This document shows, piece after piece, positions 55,536-63,598 of a DNA stretch of 64,000 nt. Origin of the DNA: Methylobacterium sp. FF17. GTDB taxonomy: Bacteria > Pseudomonadota > Alphaproteobacteria > Rhizobiales > Beijerinckiaceae. Position 1 is the first letter of the stretch. Each line of letters starts with the position of its first letter. The stretch spans positions 1,054,001 to 1,118,000 of the forward strand of contig NZ_CP107532.1 in the NCBI RefSeq assembly GCF_025813715.1, read 5' to 3'. Below the pieces are notes generated by a model. That model made no database searches. It was given only the letters and a program-made list of their open reading frames with translations, and had not been told where the DNA came from. A program made the position numbers and the translations under genes.

Positions 55536-55898
55536 TCAGCGACGGGCCTTGGCCTTGCGGGCGGCGTAGCGCGCGTCGCGCTGGGCTTTCTGCTCGAGGC
55601 GCGCGGCGGCGGCCTGGGCGACCTTCTCCTCGCTGGCGCGAATCTCCTCGGCGGCGGCCCGCTCACGCTCGGCCTCGGCCTCGGCTGCAGCCTGAGCTTC
55701 CGCCTCGAGCCGGGCCTGCTCGCGGGCGGCGACGCGGATCTCGCGCTCCCGCGCGATCTGGGCCCGCTCTTCCTTGCGGGCGAGGACCGCCGGGTCGTCC
55801 GCCGGGGGACGATCGCGGAAACGCGCCAGCGCAGCCGCACGGGCTTCGGTGGCGGCCTTGAGACGGTCGGTCATCGAGTTCGGATTGAATTGGCTCAC
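55536..55898 (-). CDS. DUF6481-like coiled-coil protein
   Basis: A 120-residue protein, almost entirely Ala/Glu/Arg-rich helix (for example ERAQIAREREIRVAAREQAR and EAERERAAAEEIRASEEKVA), predicting a long coiled coil. The start at GTG 55898 gives SQFNPNSMTDRLKAATEARA, resembling DUF6481 proteins. A GTG start is preferred to the internal ATG because the first residues are conserved in such proteins. Function unknown. Confidence 0.7.
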   Translation of the reverse strand: MSQFNPNSMTDRLKAATEARAAALARFRDRPPADDPAVLARKEERAQIAREREIRVAAREQARLEAEAQAAAEAEAERERAAAEEIRASEEKVAQAAAARLEQKAQRDARYAARKAKARR

Positions 55899-55969
55899 AC
55901 AGGATCCTGTCAGGCGGAAGGCCGCACGGTGGGTGCGCTCCCCAGGGAAATGAAGGTTCGGAAACACAA

Positions 55970-56000
55970 GTGAGCCGCCTCCCTTTCGGGGGCGGCTCAC
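55970..56000 (-). terminator. Hairpin downstream of the cold-shock gene
   Basis: GTGAGCCGCC (55970-55979) pairs exactly with GGCGGCTCAC (55991-56000), with further pairing in the loop. It lies 41 bases downstream of the cold-shock gene on the minus strand and probably ends its transcript; on the minus strand the T-run after it is short (CTTGTGTTTCC). Confidence 0.65.
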
Positions 56001-56041
56001 AGGATACGTCGTGGGCTCCCGATTCGGGAGGCCCGACCGAA

Positions 56042-56251
56042 TCAGACGGTCTGGAGGCTGCCGGCGGACTGCTTGCCGCTGCGCTTGTCGGTTTCCATCT
56101 CGTAGGAGACCTTCTGGCCTTCGGCGAGGCCACGCAGGCCTGCGCGCTCGACAGCCGAGATGTGCACGAACACGTCGTTGCCACCGTTATCCGGCTGGAT
56201 GAAACCGAAACCCTTGGTCTCGTTGAACCACTTTACAGTACCGACAGCCAT
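56042..56251 (-). CDS. Cold-shock protein (CspA family)
   Basis: A 69-residue cold-shock domain protein. RNA-binding motifs RNP1 KGFGFI and RNP2 VFVHIS are present, as is the KWFNETKG start. It binds single-stranded RNA and DNA and prevents unwanted RNA folding. The start at ATG 56251 fits the family. A 9-base-stem hairpin lies about 94-116 bases upstream in its probable leader. Confidence 0.95.
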   Translation of the reverse strand: MAVGTVKWFNETKGFGFIQPDNGGNDVFVHISAVERAGLRGLAEGQKVSYEMETDKRSGKQSAGSLQTV

Positions 56252-56651
56252 TCTATTCCTTCGCCCTTGCGGGCTTCGTATCTGGAGGTCCACGCGATCA
56301 TGCGCGACCATCTCCGTGATCGAGCCGAGGTGCATAATCTGGAGCCCGATTTCATCGCGAAATCGGGACGAGAGAAATGCACCGCTGGCTTGATGTCCCA
56401 TCTGTACGCCCTTTCCGACGTTTTAGCAAACTGATCTTCGCATCATCAAACATGACCACCCGCTCACGACGCGTTGATCGATCGATTTCGTCTCGTTTCA
56501 ACCTTATTTCCGACGCCGCGCCGGCCGGCGCGAGCCATCGCCACACCGATGATCCGTGGCGCATGCGGAGTGCCGCGATCGCCATACCCGTCGAAGATCG
56601 AACAGAGGTTCGTAGTTTTCGCCCCTAGTTCCTCCGCCAGCCGCGCTTATC
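56252..56651. other. Divergent region between the cold-shock gene and the AraC-type regulator
   Basis: These 400 bases contain no convincing gene, although short frames exist on both strands. The region is less GC-rich than its surroundings, especially 56425-56500, and probably holds two divergent promoters and a long cold-shock leader. It includes the hairpin at 56345-56367. Confidence 0.4.
56345..56367 (-). other. Hairpin in the probable cold-shock leader
   Basis: CCCGATTTC (56345-56353) pairs exactly with GAAATCGGG (56359-56367) around a 5-base loop. It lies 94-116 bases before the cold-shock start, where transcribed leaders of cspA-type genes usually carry temperature-dependent structure. 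It could instead be an operator. Confidence 0.45.
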
Positions 56652-57737
56652 TTGTCGCAGGCCTCGAAAGCGGAAGCGGCGCGCATCTCCGGCTCGGACT
56701 GCAACCACCCTGGAACGACTCGGACAAGAACCTTGCAGCCGAACGCGTCAGATCCACCGGAAGGCGTTTTCCCGATTCGGAAAGCTCATTTCTCAAGTCA
56801 CGAATACCCGCAGGAGGATGCGGCCAGCGTCTATCAACTCATGTTTGCGAGTTCCGCGCTGGTCACGCCCCTCGTCGCGCCGTTCCACGTGGAGATCACG
56901 AGCTACTGGTCCGAGCACATGCGCTTCCATTTCCTGGAGGGCGTGCCGTTCATCTTCCACCGGCCGGCACAGAAGATTGCCTATGACGGGCTCGACGTCG
57001 TCATCGTCCAGCACGTGGAGACGGGCGGGATGGTCGGCAATTTCGACGGGGAGGAGGTCCGGGCGGAGGCGGGCTCGCTCTACGTCATCGACTTCTCGCG
57101 GCCGGCCCTGATCCGGGACGCGTCGGATATCCCGCGCCAGAGGCGCAACTTCGTCACCCTGCCCCGCGCCTTCGCCAAGCGCTGGTTCGGCCCCCTCGAC
57201 CGGCTCCACGGCTTCGTGATCCCGCCCGAGATCGCCGGTGCCTATACGGCGCACCTCCTGCGCCTGCGCGAGCGGCTGCCCCACCTCGGCAGCCTCGACG
57301 CCGCGACCCTCGGCGGCACCGCGACCCTGCTGGCCCAGGCCCTGACCCAGGCCGCCGGCCACGGCACCTCCCGCTCCGATCCGGCGCGGCTGTTCCAGAA
57401 GGCCTGCCTCCATATCGAGGCCTCCCTGAGCAACGCGGAGCTCAGCGCCACCGAGATCGCCCGCGCCATCGGCACCTCGCGCACCCGCCTGTTCGCGGCG
57501 TTCCAGGGTGTGGGCGGGGTCGAGCGCTACATCCGCTCCGCCCGGCTCGAACGGGTCAAGGCTGCGCTGGGCGCCCCCGCCCAGCCGCACCCCATCGCGG
57601 TGCTGGCCGAGCAATTCGGCTTTCGCAGCGCCGGCCAGCTCAGTCGCCAGTTCCGGCAGCATTTCGGGGTGACGCCCTCGCAGTTCAGCGCCGGCGCCGA
57701 TCCCGGCGGGGTCCGGCGCTACCCGGCGCTGGATTGA
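56652..57737 (+). CDS. AraC-family transcriptional regulator
   Basis: A 361-residue frame. The C-terminal AraC helix-turn-helix pair spans about 260-350, with LSATEIARAIGTSRTRLFAAFQ and IAVLAEQFGFRSAGQLSRQF. The middle part (about 60-210) resembles the AraC_binding_2 sensor domain, with HVETGGMVGNFDGEE. The start is uncertain: there is no good ATG, and TTG 56652 is the furthest upstream candidate. The regulated genes and ligand are unknown. Confidence 0.82.
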   Translation: MSQASKAEAARISGSDCNHPGTTRTRTLQPNASDPPEGVFPIRKAHFSSHEYPQEDAASVYQLMFASSALVTPLVAPFHVEITSYWSEHMRFHFLEGVPFIFHRPAQKIAYDGLDVVIVQHVETGGMVGNFDGEEVRAEAGSLYVIDFSRPALIRDASDIPRQRRNFVTLPRAFAKRWFGPLDRLHGFVIPPEIAGAYTAHLLRLRERLPHLGSLDAATLGGTATLLAQALTQAAGHGTSRSDPARLFQKACLHIEASLSNAELSATEIARAIGTSRTRLFAAFQGVGGVERYIRSARLERVKAALGAPAQPHPIAVLAEQFGFRSAGQLSRQFRQHFGVTPSQFSAGADPGGVRRYPALD

Positions 57738-57803
57738 GACCGGACCCCGGCGCGCCCGACGGAATCCCGGTCCGCCGGACCTCGGGGTTCCGACCGGCCG
57801 GGG

Positions 57804-60467
57804 TCAGGGAGAGGTCGAATCCGGTCCGGAATCGGGCATCAGGGCGAGCGACACCTTCACGAGGCCCGGATCCTCCCGGTCCGGCCGCTTGGTGAAGCCG
57901 AGCTGCCGGCACACGGCGAGCATCGGGCGGTTCTCCCGCAGCACCGTGCCGTCCACCCGCGCCAGTCCCTCGACCCGGGCCCAGTCGATCATCAGGCTCA
58001 TCAGGGCGTGGCCGAGGCCGGTGCCCTTGCGGTCGCCGTGGATCAGGATGGCGTATTCGCCGCTCGCGTGGTTGGCGTCGGCATGCAGGCGCACGGCGCC
58101 GAGCATCAGGCCGCTCGCCGCGTCGATGGCCACGAAGGCGATGGCGCGGGCGTAGTCGAGCTGCGTGAGCTTGGCGAGGAAGGCATGGTTGAAGTCGCGC
58201 ACGGGCGCGAAGAAGCGCAGGCGCAGGTCCTCGGCGCTGACGGACTGGAAGAAGGTCAGGAACAGGGCCTCGTCCTCGGGCCGCACCGGGCGCACCCGCA
58301 CCGTCTCGCCCTTCAGGGTCAGGGTGCGCTCCCACTCCACCGGATAGGGCCGGATCGCGAAGCGCGGATGCGAGGCGCCGCGCGGGCGCGGCCCCGCCAC
58401 CGCCTCCGGCGCCACCATCACGCGGGCATCGAGGGCGAGCGCCCCCGTCTCGTCGGCCAGCAGCGGGTTGATGTCGAGTTCGCGCACCTCCGGGCAATCG
58501 GCGGCGAGCTGCGCGAGCTTGACCAGCACCAGGGCCACCGCGTGCCGGTCCACCGCCGGCACGTCGCGATAGGCCGCCAGACGCCGCGCGACCCGGGTGC
58601 GGTCGATGAGGTCCGAGGCGAGGCGCAGGTCCAGGGGCGGCAGGCCGAGGGCCCGGTCGTCGATGACCTCCACCGCCGTGCCGCCGCGCCCGAACACCAC
58701 GACGGGCCCGAAGGTCGGGTCCTCGGCGAGACCCGCGATGAGTTCGCGCTGCTTGCCGCGCCGGATCATCGGCTGCACGGCGAACCCCGTGATCCGCGCC
58801 TCCGGCGCCAGTCGGCGGGCCCGCAGGATGATGTCGGCCGCCGCCGCCCGCACGTCGGCCTCGCTGGTGAGGTCGAGGCGCACGCCGCCGACGTCGGACT
58901 TGTGCACGATGTCGGGCGAGACGACCTTCAACGCCACCGCCCCGCCCCCGGCGATGATGGCCCAGGCGGCGGTGGCGGCCGCATCGATGTCGGGGGCGAG
59001 CGTCAGGGGTACGCTGTCGATGCGGTAGGCGGCCAGCAGGTCGGACACCGCCACGGGGTCGAGCCAGGTCTGGCCCTGTTCCAGGGCGCGGGCCACGATG
59101 GCGCGGGCGGCGGCGACGTCGGGGGAGAAGTCCCGGGGCAGCGAATCCGGCGTGCGCATGAGGTCGTCCTGCGCCTCGCGGTAGCGCACGAGGTGCAGGA
59201 AGCCTTCGACCGCATCGGAATCGGTGGGAAAGCGCGGGATCCCGGCCTCCGCCAGCCGGCTCGCGGCGCCGGCCTCCTCGCCGATGGTGACGGCGAAGAC
59301 CGGCTTCTTGCGCCCGCCTCCCCGGCGCAGCCGCGTCACCGTCTCGGCGATCGCGGCGGCGACCTCGGTGCTGTCCGAGCGCGCGGTAGGCACGTGCACC
59401 GCCAGCACCGCATCGTTGCCGGGATCGGCGAGCAGCGGCGCCAGCGCCTCCGCATAGGCTTCGGGCCCGGCGGCGACGCCGAGATCCACGGGGTTGCCGA
59501 GCGCCCCGGCCGCCGCCAGCGTCCCACCCCGGTCCGCCAGGCGGTCGGCGGCGAGGGCGGCGATGCCGCGACCGTTGCCGAGAATCGCCAGCCGGTGGCC
59601 CGGAAAGGGGCGTTGCCGGCCGAGCGTCTCCACGGCGGAGAACATCGCGTCGAGGCTGTCCACCGAGAGAAGGCCGGCCCGGCGGAAGGCCGCCTCGTAG
59701 ACGGCGTCCGGCCGCGCCAGGGCGCCCGTATGGGTGGTGGCGTGGCGGGCCGGCGCCCGGTGCCGACCGGCGCGCAGGATCACGACCGGCTTGGCGCGGG
59801 CCGCCGCCCGGGCCGCCGACATGAACTTGCGCGCATCCACCACCACGTCGAGCGAGAGCAGGATCGCGCGGGTCCGGATGTCGGCGGCGAAGTGGTCGAG
59901 GCAGTCGGCCACATCGATGTCGCAGGCGATGCCCAGCGACATCACGGCCGAGAAGCCGACCTCGCGCCGGGCCGCCCAGGCCACGATCCCCGCCGCCACG
60001 GTGCCCGATTGCGAGACCAGCGCCAGGTCGCCGGCCTTCGGCGGGTGGGCGAGCAGGCTGGCGTCGAGATGCGCGCCCGGTACCGCCAGCCCGACGCTGC
60101 CGGGGCCCAGGAGGCGCAACCCGTGCCGGCGCGCCTCGGCCCGCGCCGCCTCGCACAGGTCCTCGCTGACATCCGGCGTGAGGATGATCGCGGCGGCGGC
60201 CCCGCGACGTCCGGCTTCGGCGATCCGGCCGGGAATCGCCTCCGGGGCCGTGGCCAGGATCACGAGGTCGGGCACCTCCGGCAGGTCGTCCAAGGTCGGG
60301 ACCTCGTCCGCCTCAGGCGCGGAGCCGACGCAGCGGATGGGCCCCGGGAACCCGGCGCGCCGCAGGTTGGCGAGCGCCGCCGCCGCGAGGCCGTCGGGAC
60401 CGGCCTCGAACCCCACCAGGGCGATGGCGCGCGGCGCCACCAGCGCCTCGAAGCGGTAGGTGCTCAT
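57804..60467 (-). CDS. PatZ-like protein acetyltransferase (ADP-forming acyl-CoA synthetase domains plus GNAT)
   Basis: An 887-residue multidomain protein. Residues 1-460 hold the CoA-binding and ligase-CoA domains, with the catalytic-type histidine H246 in THTGALARPD. Residues about 480-690 form an ATP-grasp-like domain (AIIAGGGAVALKVVSPDIVHKSDVGG). The C-terminal GNAT domain spans about 720-870, ending in LGHALMSLMIDWA and ENRPMLAVCRQLGF. This is the PatZ/Pat order, which acetylates lysines in metabolic enzymes using acetyl-CoA. It is convergent with the AraC gene. Confidence 0.9.
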   Translation of the reverse strand: MSTYRFEALVAPRAIALVGFEAGPDGLAAAALANLRRAGFPGPIRCVGSAPEADEVPTLDDLPEVPDLVILATAPEAIPGRIAEAGRRGAAAAIILTPDVSEDLCEAARAEARRHGLRLLGPGSVGLAVPGAHLDASLLAHPPKAGDLALVSQSGTVAAGIVAWAARREVGFSAVMSLGIACDIDVADCLDHFAADIRTRAILLSLDVVVDARKFMSAARAAARAKPVVILRAGRHRAPARHATTHTGALARPDAVYEAAFRRAGLLSVDSLDAMFSAVETLGRQRPFPGHRLAILGNGRGIAALAADRLADRGGTLAAAGALGNPVDLGVAAGPEAYAEALAPLLADPGNDAVLAVHVPTARSDSTEVAAAIAETVTRLRRGGGRKKPVFAVTIGEEAGAASRLAEAGIPRFPTDSDAVEGFLHLVRYREAQDDLMRTPDSLPRDFSPDVAAARAIVARALEQGQTWLDPVAVSDLLAAYRIDSVPLTLAPDIDAAATAAWAIIAGGGAVALKVVSPDIVHKSDVGGVRLDLTSEADVRAAAADIILRARRLAPEARITGFAVQPMIRRGKQRELIAGLAEDPTFGPVVVFGRGGTAVEVIDDRALGLPPLDLRLASDLIDRTRVARRLAAYRDVPAVDRHAVALVLVKLAQLAADCPEVRELDINPLLADETGALALDARVMVAPEAVAGPRPRGASHPRFAIRPYPVEWERTLTLKGETVRVRPVRPEDEALFLTFFQSVSAEDLRLRFFAPVRDFNHAFLAKLTQLDYARAIAFVAIDAASGLMLGAVRLHADANHASGEYAILIHGDRKGTGLGHALMSLMIDWARVEGLARVDGTVLRENRPMLAVCRQLGFTKRPDREDPGLVKVSLALMPDSGPDSTSP

Positions 60468-60630
60468 CGACCAGACTGCCTCATGTCGGACGACCTCTCG
60501 CAGCGTGCATCGACAGGGAGCGAGCCGGGTGGATCAGGACATCCCGGGCCGGTGGCGGACGGGGATGTCCGGCGCGCGGTGTTATAGACCGGCCGCGCCC
60601 GCGATGCAGGGCCCTGCCCCGGAGATCCGC

Positions 60631-61341
60631 ATGCAAAACTCCATTCCGCCGCTGGGTTCGCCCGGCACGCCCGCCGAGGCGAAGGTCCGCGCCGACATCA
60701 TCGCCGCGATGCGCGACCTCCTGCGTCTCGGATTGAGCCAGGGAACGTCGGGCAACGTGTCCGTGCGCTTCGGCGACGGCTTCCTGGTCACGCCCTCGGG
60801 CATTCCCGCCGAAACCCTGCGCCCGGAGAACATCGTGGCGATGACCTGGGAGGGCGAGCACAGCCATCCGCTGAGCCCCTCCTCGGAATGGCGCTTCCAC
60901 CGCGACATCCTGGCGGCACGGCCCGAGATCGGGGCCGTGGTCCATGCCCATCCGACCTACTGCACCGCCTTCGCGATCTGCGGCCGCGAGATCCCGGCGG
61001 TGCATTACATGATCGCCGCCGTGGGCGGACCGACCATCCGCTGCGCGCCCTACGCACCCTATGGCACGCAGGAGTTGTCCACCTCCGCCCTCGCCGCCCT
61101 CGAAGGACGGACCGGATGCCTGCTTGCCAATCACGGAATGATCGCCTGCGCAATTGACCTGCAAAAGGCGCTCTGGATCGCCGTGGAGATGGAAGCCCTC
61201 TGCCGTCAATATGCGGTCGCCCTGCAAGTCGGCGCTCCGGTCATCCTGTCCGACGCCGAGATCTGGCGAACCGTCGAGCGCTTCAGATCCTATGGGCCGC
61301 GCCCACAGGCAAACAACTCAGAATATCTGTCACCCTCCTGA
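60631..61341 (+). CDS. Class II aldolase/adducin family protein
   Basis: A 236-residue class II aldolase-like enzyme. The zinc histidines are H105 and H107 (VVHAHPTYCTAF) and H168 (LLANHGM), and a catalytic glutamate is E86 (SSEWRFH). It resembles L-fuculose-phosphate aldolase and related epimerases; substrate not decided. ATG 60631 follows a GGAG ribosome-binding sequence at 60621-60624; an upstream in-frame ATG at 60604 is less likely. It is divergent from the PatZ-like gene. Confidence 0.9.
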   Translation: MQNSIPPLGSPGTPAEAKVRADIIAAMRDLLRLGLSQGTSGNVSVRFGDGFLVTPSGIPAETLRPENIVAMTWEGEHSHPLSPSSEWRFHRDILAARPEIGAVVHAHPTYCTAFAICGREIPAVHYMIAAVGGPTIRCAPYAPYGTQELSTSALAALEGRTGCLLANHGMIACAIDLQKALWIAVEMEALCRQYAVALQVGAPVILSDAEIWRTVERFRSYGPRPQANNSEYLSPS

Positions 61342-61913
61342 CGCCTCAATCGCAAGCGGTGTCGCGTGCGAAGACGCACGGATGCCGGCATCTCAGTGGT
61401 TTTCCAGCGACACAGCCTTTGAAATCCCGTGGATACCCCCGGAATTTCACAATCTCGTCGCGGGGGCAGAAAACGTACTTTGTATTTTTGGACTGATACA
61501 GGCCAGAAATCACGGCGTGGATTTCTGCGCTGGATTTCCGTCCGCGCGTCGGGGCCATGAACACGAACGGTTCTTTTCTGAACCATTTGCGCCATCCAAC
61601 GGGCTTTCATACCTAAACTTTTGATAGCCGTCCTATTTTCAGGGCAGGGCGTGATGAGCCCCGTGGCGAGAAATCGCACTATCCTGACAAAAACAGCCCG
61701 GATTCCCAGAACAAAACTGTTTCATTTGAGACATTCTAGTTCATTTCAGGTGGAACTTCTCGGTCTTCACGAACACATCCCGCTCCTCTTGCGCTTTTGT
61801 TTGCGCCATCTTAGTAGGCGGTAAGTCACAACCATGAACTCACCGAGCGACTGCTTCAGGAGCCCAGCTCCAACAGAGCGGCCGCGCAGCGCATCGACAA
61901 CCAGGAGTGTGGG
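61342..61913. promoter_or_regulatory. Long AT-richer gene-free region upstream of the MucR gene
   Basis: No gene is supported in these 572 bases; short frames here lack codon bias. The stretch 61435-61825 is clearly poorer in G and C than its surroundings, as is usual for MucR-bound regulatory DNA, which binds AT-rich sites. It includes a small hairpin, CAGAAATC (61504-61511) with GATTTCTG (61520-61527). The promoter and an autoregulatory site of the MucR gene are probably here. Confidence 0.55.
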
Positions 61914-62414
61914 ATGAGAGCAGACGAAGAGTTTCAGCCGGACTACATCGAACTCGCCGCAGACATCGTTTCGGCGTTCGTCAGCAACAATTCGGTTCCC
62001 ATCGCGGATCTACCGGCCCTGATCGGCTCCGTTCACGCGACGCTGGGCAAGCTGACGCAATCCTCGGTTGAGGAAAAGCCCGAGCCGCTGACGCCGGCCG
62101 TGTCGATCAAGCGTTCGATCACGCCCGACTACATCGTCTGCCTGGAAGACGGTAAGAAGTTCAAATCGCTCAAGCGCCACCTGCGGACGCGCTACGACAT
62201 GACGCCCGATCAGTACCGCGCCAAGTGGAACCTCGCGAGCGACTACCCCATGGTGGCGCCGAACTACGCGGCCGCCCGTTCCGAGCTTGCGAAGAACATG
62301 GGCCTGGGCCAGCAGCGCCGGAAGCAGGACAGCGTCCCGACCGAGGTCGAGACCGATGCCAAGGCGGCCCCGGCGCCGCGCGGCCGCCGTCCGAAGGTCG
62401 CCGCGCAGGCCTGA
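61914..62414 (+). CDS. MucR/Ros-family regulator with a degraded zinc finger
   Basis: A 166-residue regulator. The N-terminal helical part (about 1-45: YIELAADIVSAFVSNNSVP) forms the oligomerisation region, and the zinc-finger-like region runs 74-105. The canonical ligands are C76, a second Cys, H89 and a His five residues later; here position 79 is Asp (CLED) and position 94 is Tyr (HLRTRYD). Similar zinc-poor forms are known in Mesorhizobium. The C-terminal tail is basic and Pro/Ala-rich. It silences AT-rich promoters. Confidence 0.9.
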   Translation: MRADEEFQPDYIELAADIVSAFVSNNSVPIADLPALIGSVHATLGKLTQSSVEEKPEPLTPAVSIKRSITPDYIVCLEDGKKFKSLKRHLRTRYDMTPDQYRAKWNLASDYPMVAPNYAAARSELAKNMGLGQQRRKQDSVPTEVETDAKAAPAPRGRRPKVAAQA

Positions 62415-62791
62415 TCGGGCCTGCGCGCACGGCATCCTCCGCGACGGGGCGTCCTCCGCTTTGCAGACCCGACCGGCGACCGCGGCTCAGGCCCCGGTCG
62501 CCGCTCCCGTTGTCCACAGCTTGTGCACCCGGCGGGCCGCGCAAGCATCGAGATCGCCGACCGGGCCGCGCGGCAAGGTCAGCGCGCCCTCCCGCTTGCG
62601 CGGATACAGTTCTGTGAGGCTCGGCCGAGGCCACGGCCGCGGAATCACGCGGGTCCTCCCCGGGGACCGTGTCCGCGCCGGGCGTCGGCGTTAGAGATCG
62701 TGCAACGCCTCGCTGGCAGGGTCCCGGACATCGACGCCGCCCTTCGCCCCGATCCCGGTGAAGGCCCGGCTCCCTGGACCCGGGCCACCAC
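62415..62791. other. Gene-free region between the MucR and Mrr-like genes
   Basis: No gene is supported in these 377 bases. A weak hairpin, GGCGACCG (62475-62482) with CGGTCGCC (62495-62502), may end the mucR transcript; it has no T-run. A single TTGTCCACA near 62510 resembles a DnaA box but stands alone. Confidence 0.4.
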
Positions 62792-63598
62792 ATGACGGAC
62801 CGTTCGCGCCTCGTGGCGCGCCTGTTCTGGACCACCGTCGCCGGGGGCTGCCTCGCCTTCTGGCTCGGCCCCCCGGCCGCGGCGGCCACCGGCCTCGCGC
62901 TCGCCGCCCTCCTCCTCCACCGGCTCGACCGGCCACGGCGCGTCCGGCGGCTGATCCGGCGGGTCACGCGCCGTCACGCCGCGACCCTCGCCCTGCGACG
63001 CCGGCAGGAAAGCTACACCGACGCCTACGGGAACCTGATCCGGGACGGCTGGGAGCGCGAGCGCGCCTATTTCGCCGAGCGCAACGTGGTGCCGGCCCTC
63101 GAGGCGCGGGGCCTGCCCGAGATCGACGACGCCCTGTGGGCGGACATTCTCGCGATCATCGAGGAGGTGGCGGAGGCCGTCGACCTCCCCGACGAGGACG
63201 AGGCCCCCGAGGACGGCATCGCCTACGAGCGCTACTGCGCCGCGCAGTTGCGGGAGGCGGGCTGGGAGGCCCGGGCGACCCGCGCCAGCGGCGACCAGGG
63301 CGCCGACATCGTCGCCGAGCAGGCGGGGATCCGCCTCGTGGTCCAGTGCAAGCGCTACGCGAAACCGGTCGGGAACGGCGCCGTCCAGGAGATCGTGGCC
63401 GCGACCCATTACTGGTCGGGCGACATGGCGGCGGTCGTCTCCAATGCCGGCTTCACGCCCGCCGCGCGCAAGCTCGCGGCCGCGACGGGCATCCTGCTCC
63501 TGCACCACGACGATCTGCCGGAACTGCGGCCCGCACGCCGGGCCGAAACCCGGCGGCGGCCGGGCGGCCAGAGGGACTCAACCCGCGCCGAGCGGTGA
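62792..63598 (+). CDS. Membrane-anchored Mrr-like restriction endonuclease
   Basis: A 268-residue protein. Two hydrophobic stretches in residues 10-43 (LFWTTVAGGCLAFWLG and AAATGLALAALLLH) would hold it in the membrane. A middle helical region precedes the Mrr_cat domain (about 140-240), with D172 (DQGADI) and the Q185-C-K187 of VVQCKRY. Mrr-type enzymes cut modified DNA; with a membrane anchor it might act on incoming DNA. It overlaps zwf by 21 bases, tail to tail. Confidence 0.82.
   Translation: MTDRSRLVARLFWTTVAGGCLAFWLGPPAAAATGLALAALLLHRLDRPRRVRRLIRRVTRRHAATLALRRRQESYTDAYGNLIRDGWERERAYFAERNVVPALEARGLPEIDDALWADILAIIEEVAEAVDLPDEDEAPEDGIAYERYCAAQLREAGWEARATRASGDQGADIVAEQAGIRLVVQCKRYAKPVGNGAVQEIVAATHYWSGDMAAVVSNAGFTPAARKLAAATGILLLHHDDLPELRPARRAETRRRPGGQRDSTRAER

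Noticed and set aside
58008..60587. An 859-residue open frame opposite the PatZ-like gene
   Set aside because: The product is a low-complexity His/Arg/Gly mixture, and the opposite strand encodes the recognised enzyme.
61154..61824. Short frames in the AT-richer gap before the MucR gene
   Set aside because: They have no codon bias, no ribosome-binding sites and no recognisable content; the region fits regulatory DNA better.
62510..62518. A DnaA-box-like TTGTCCACA
   Set aside because: It is a single near-match with no other boxes nearby and no replication genes in the window.
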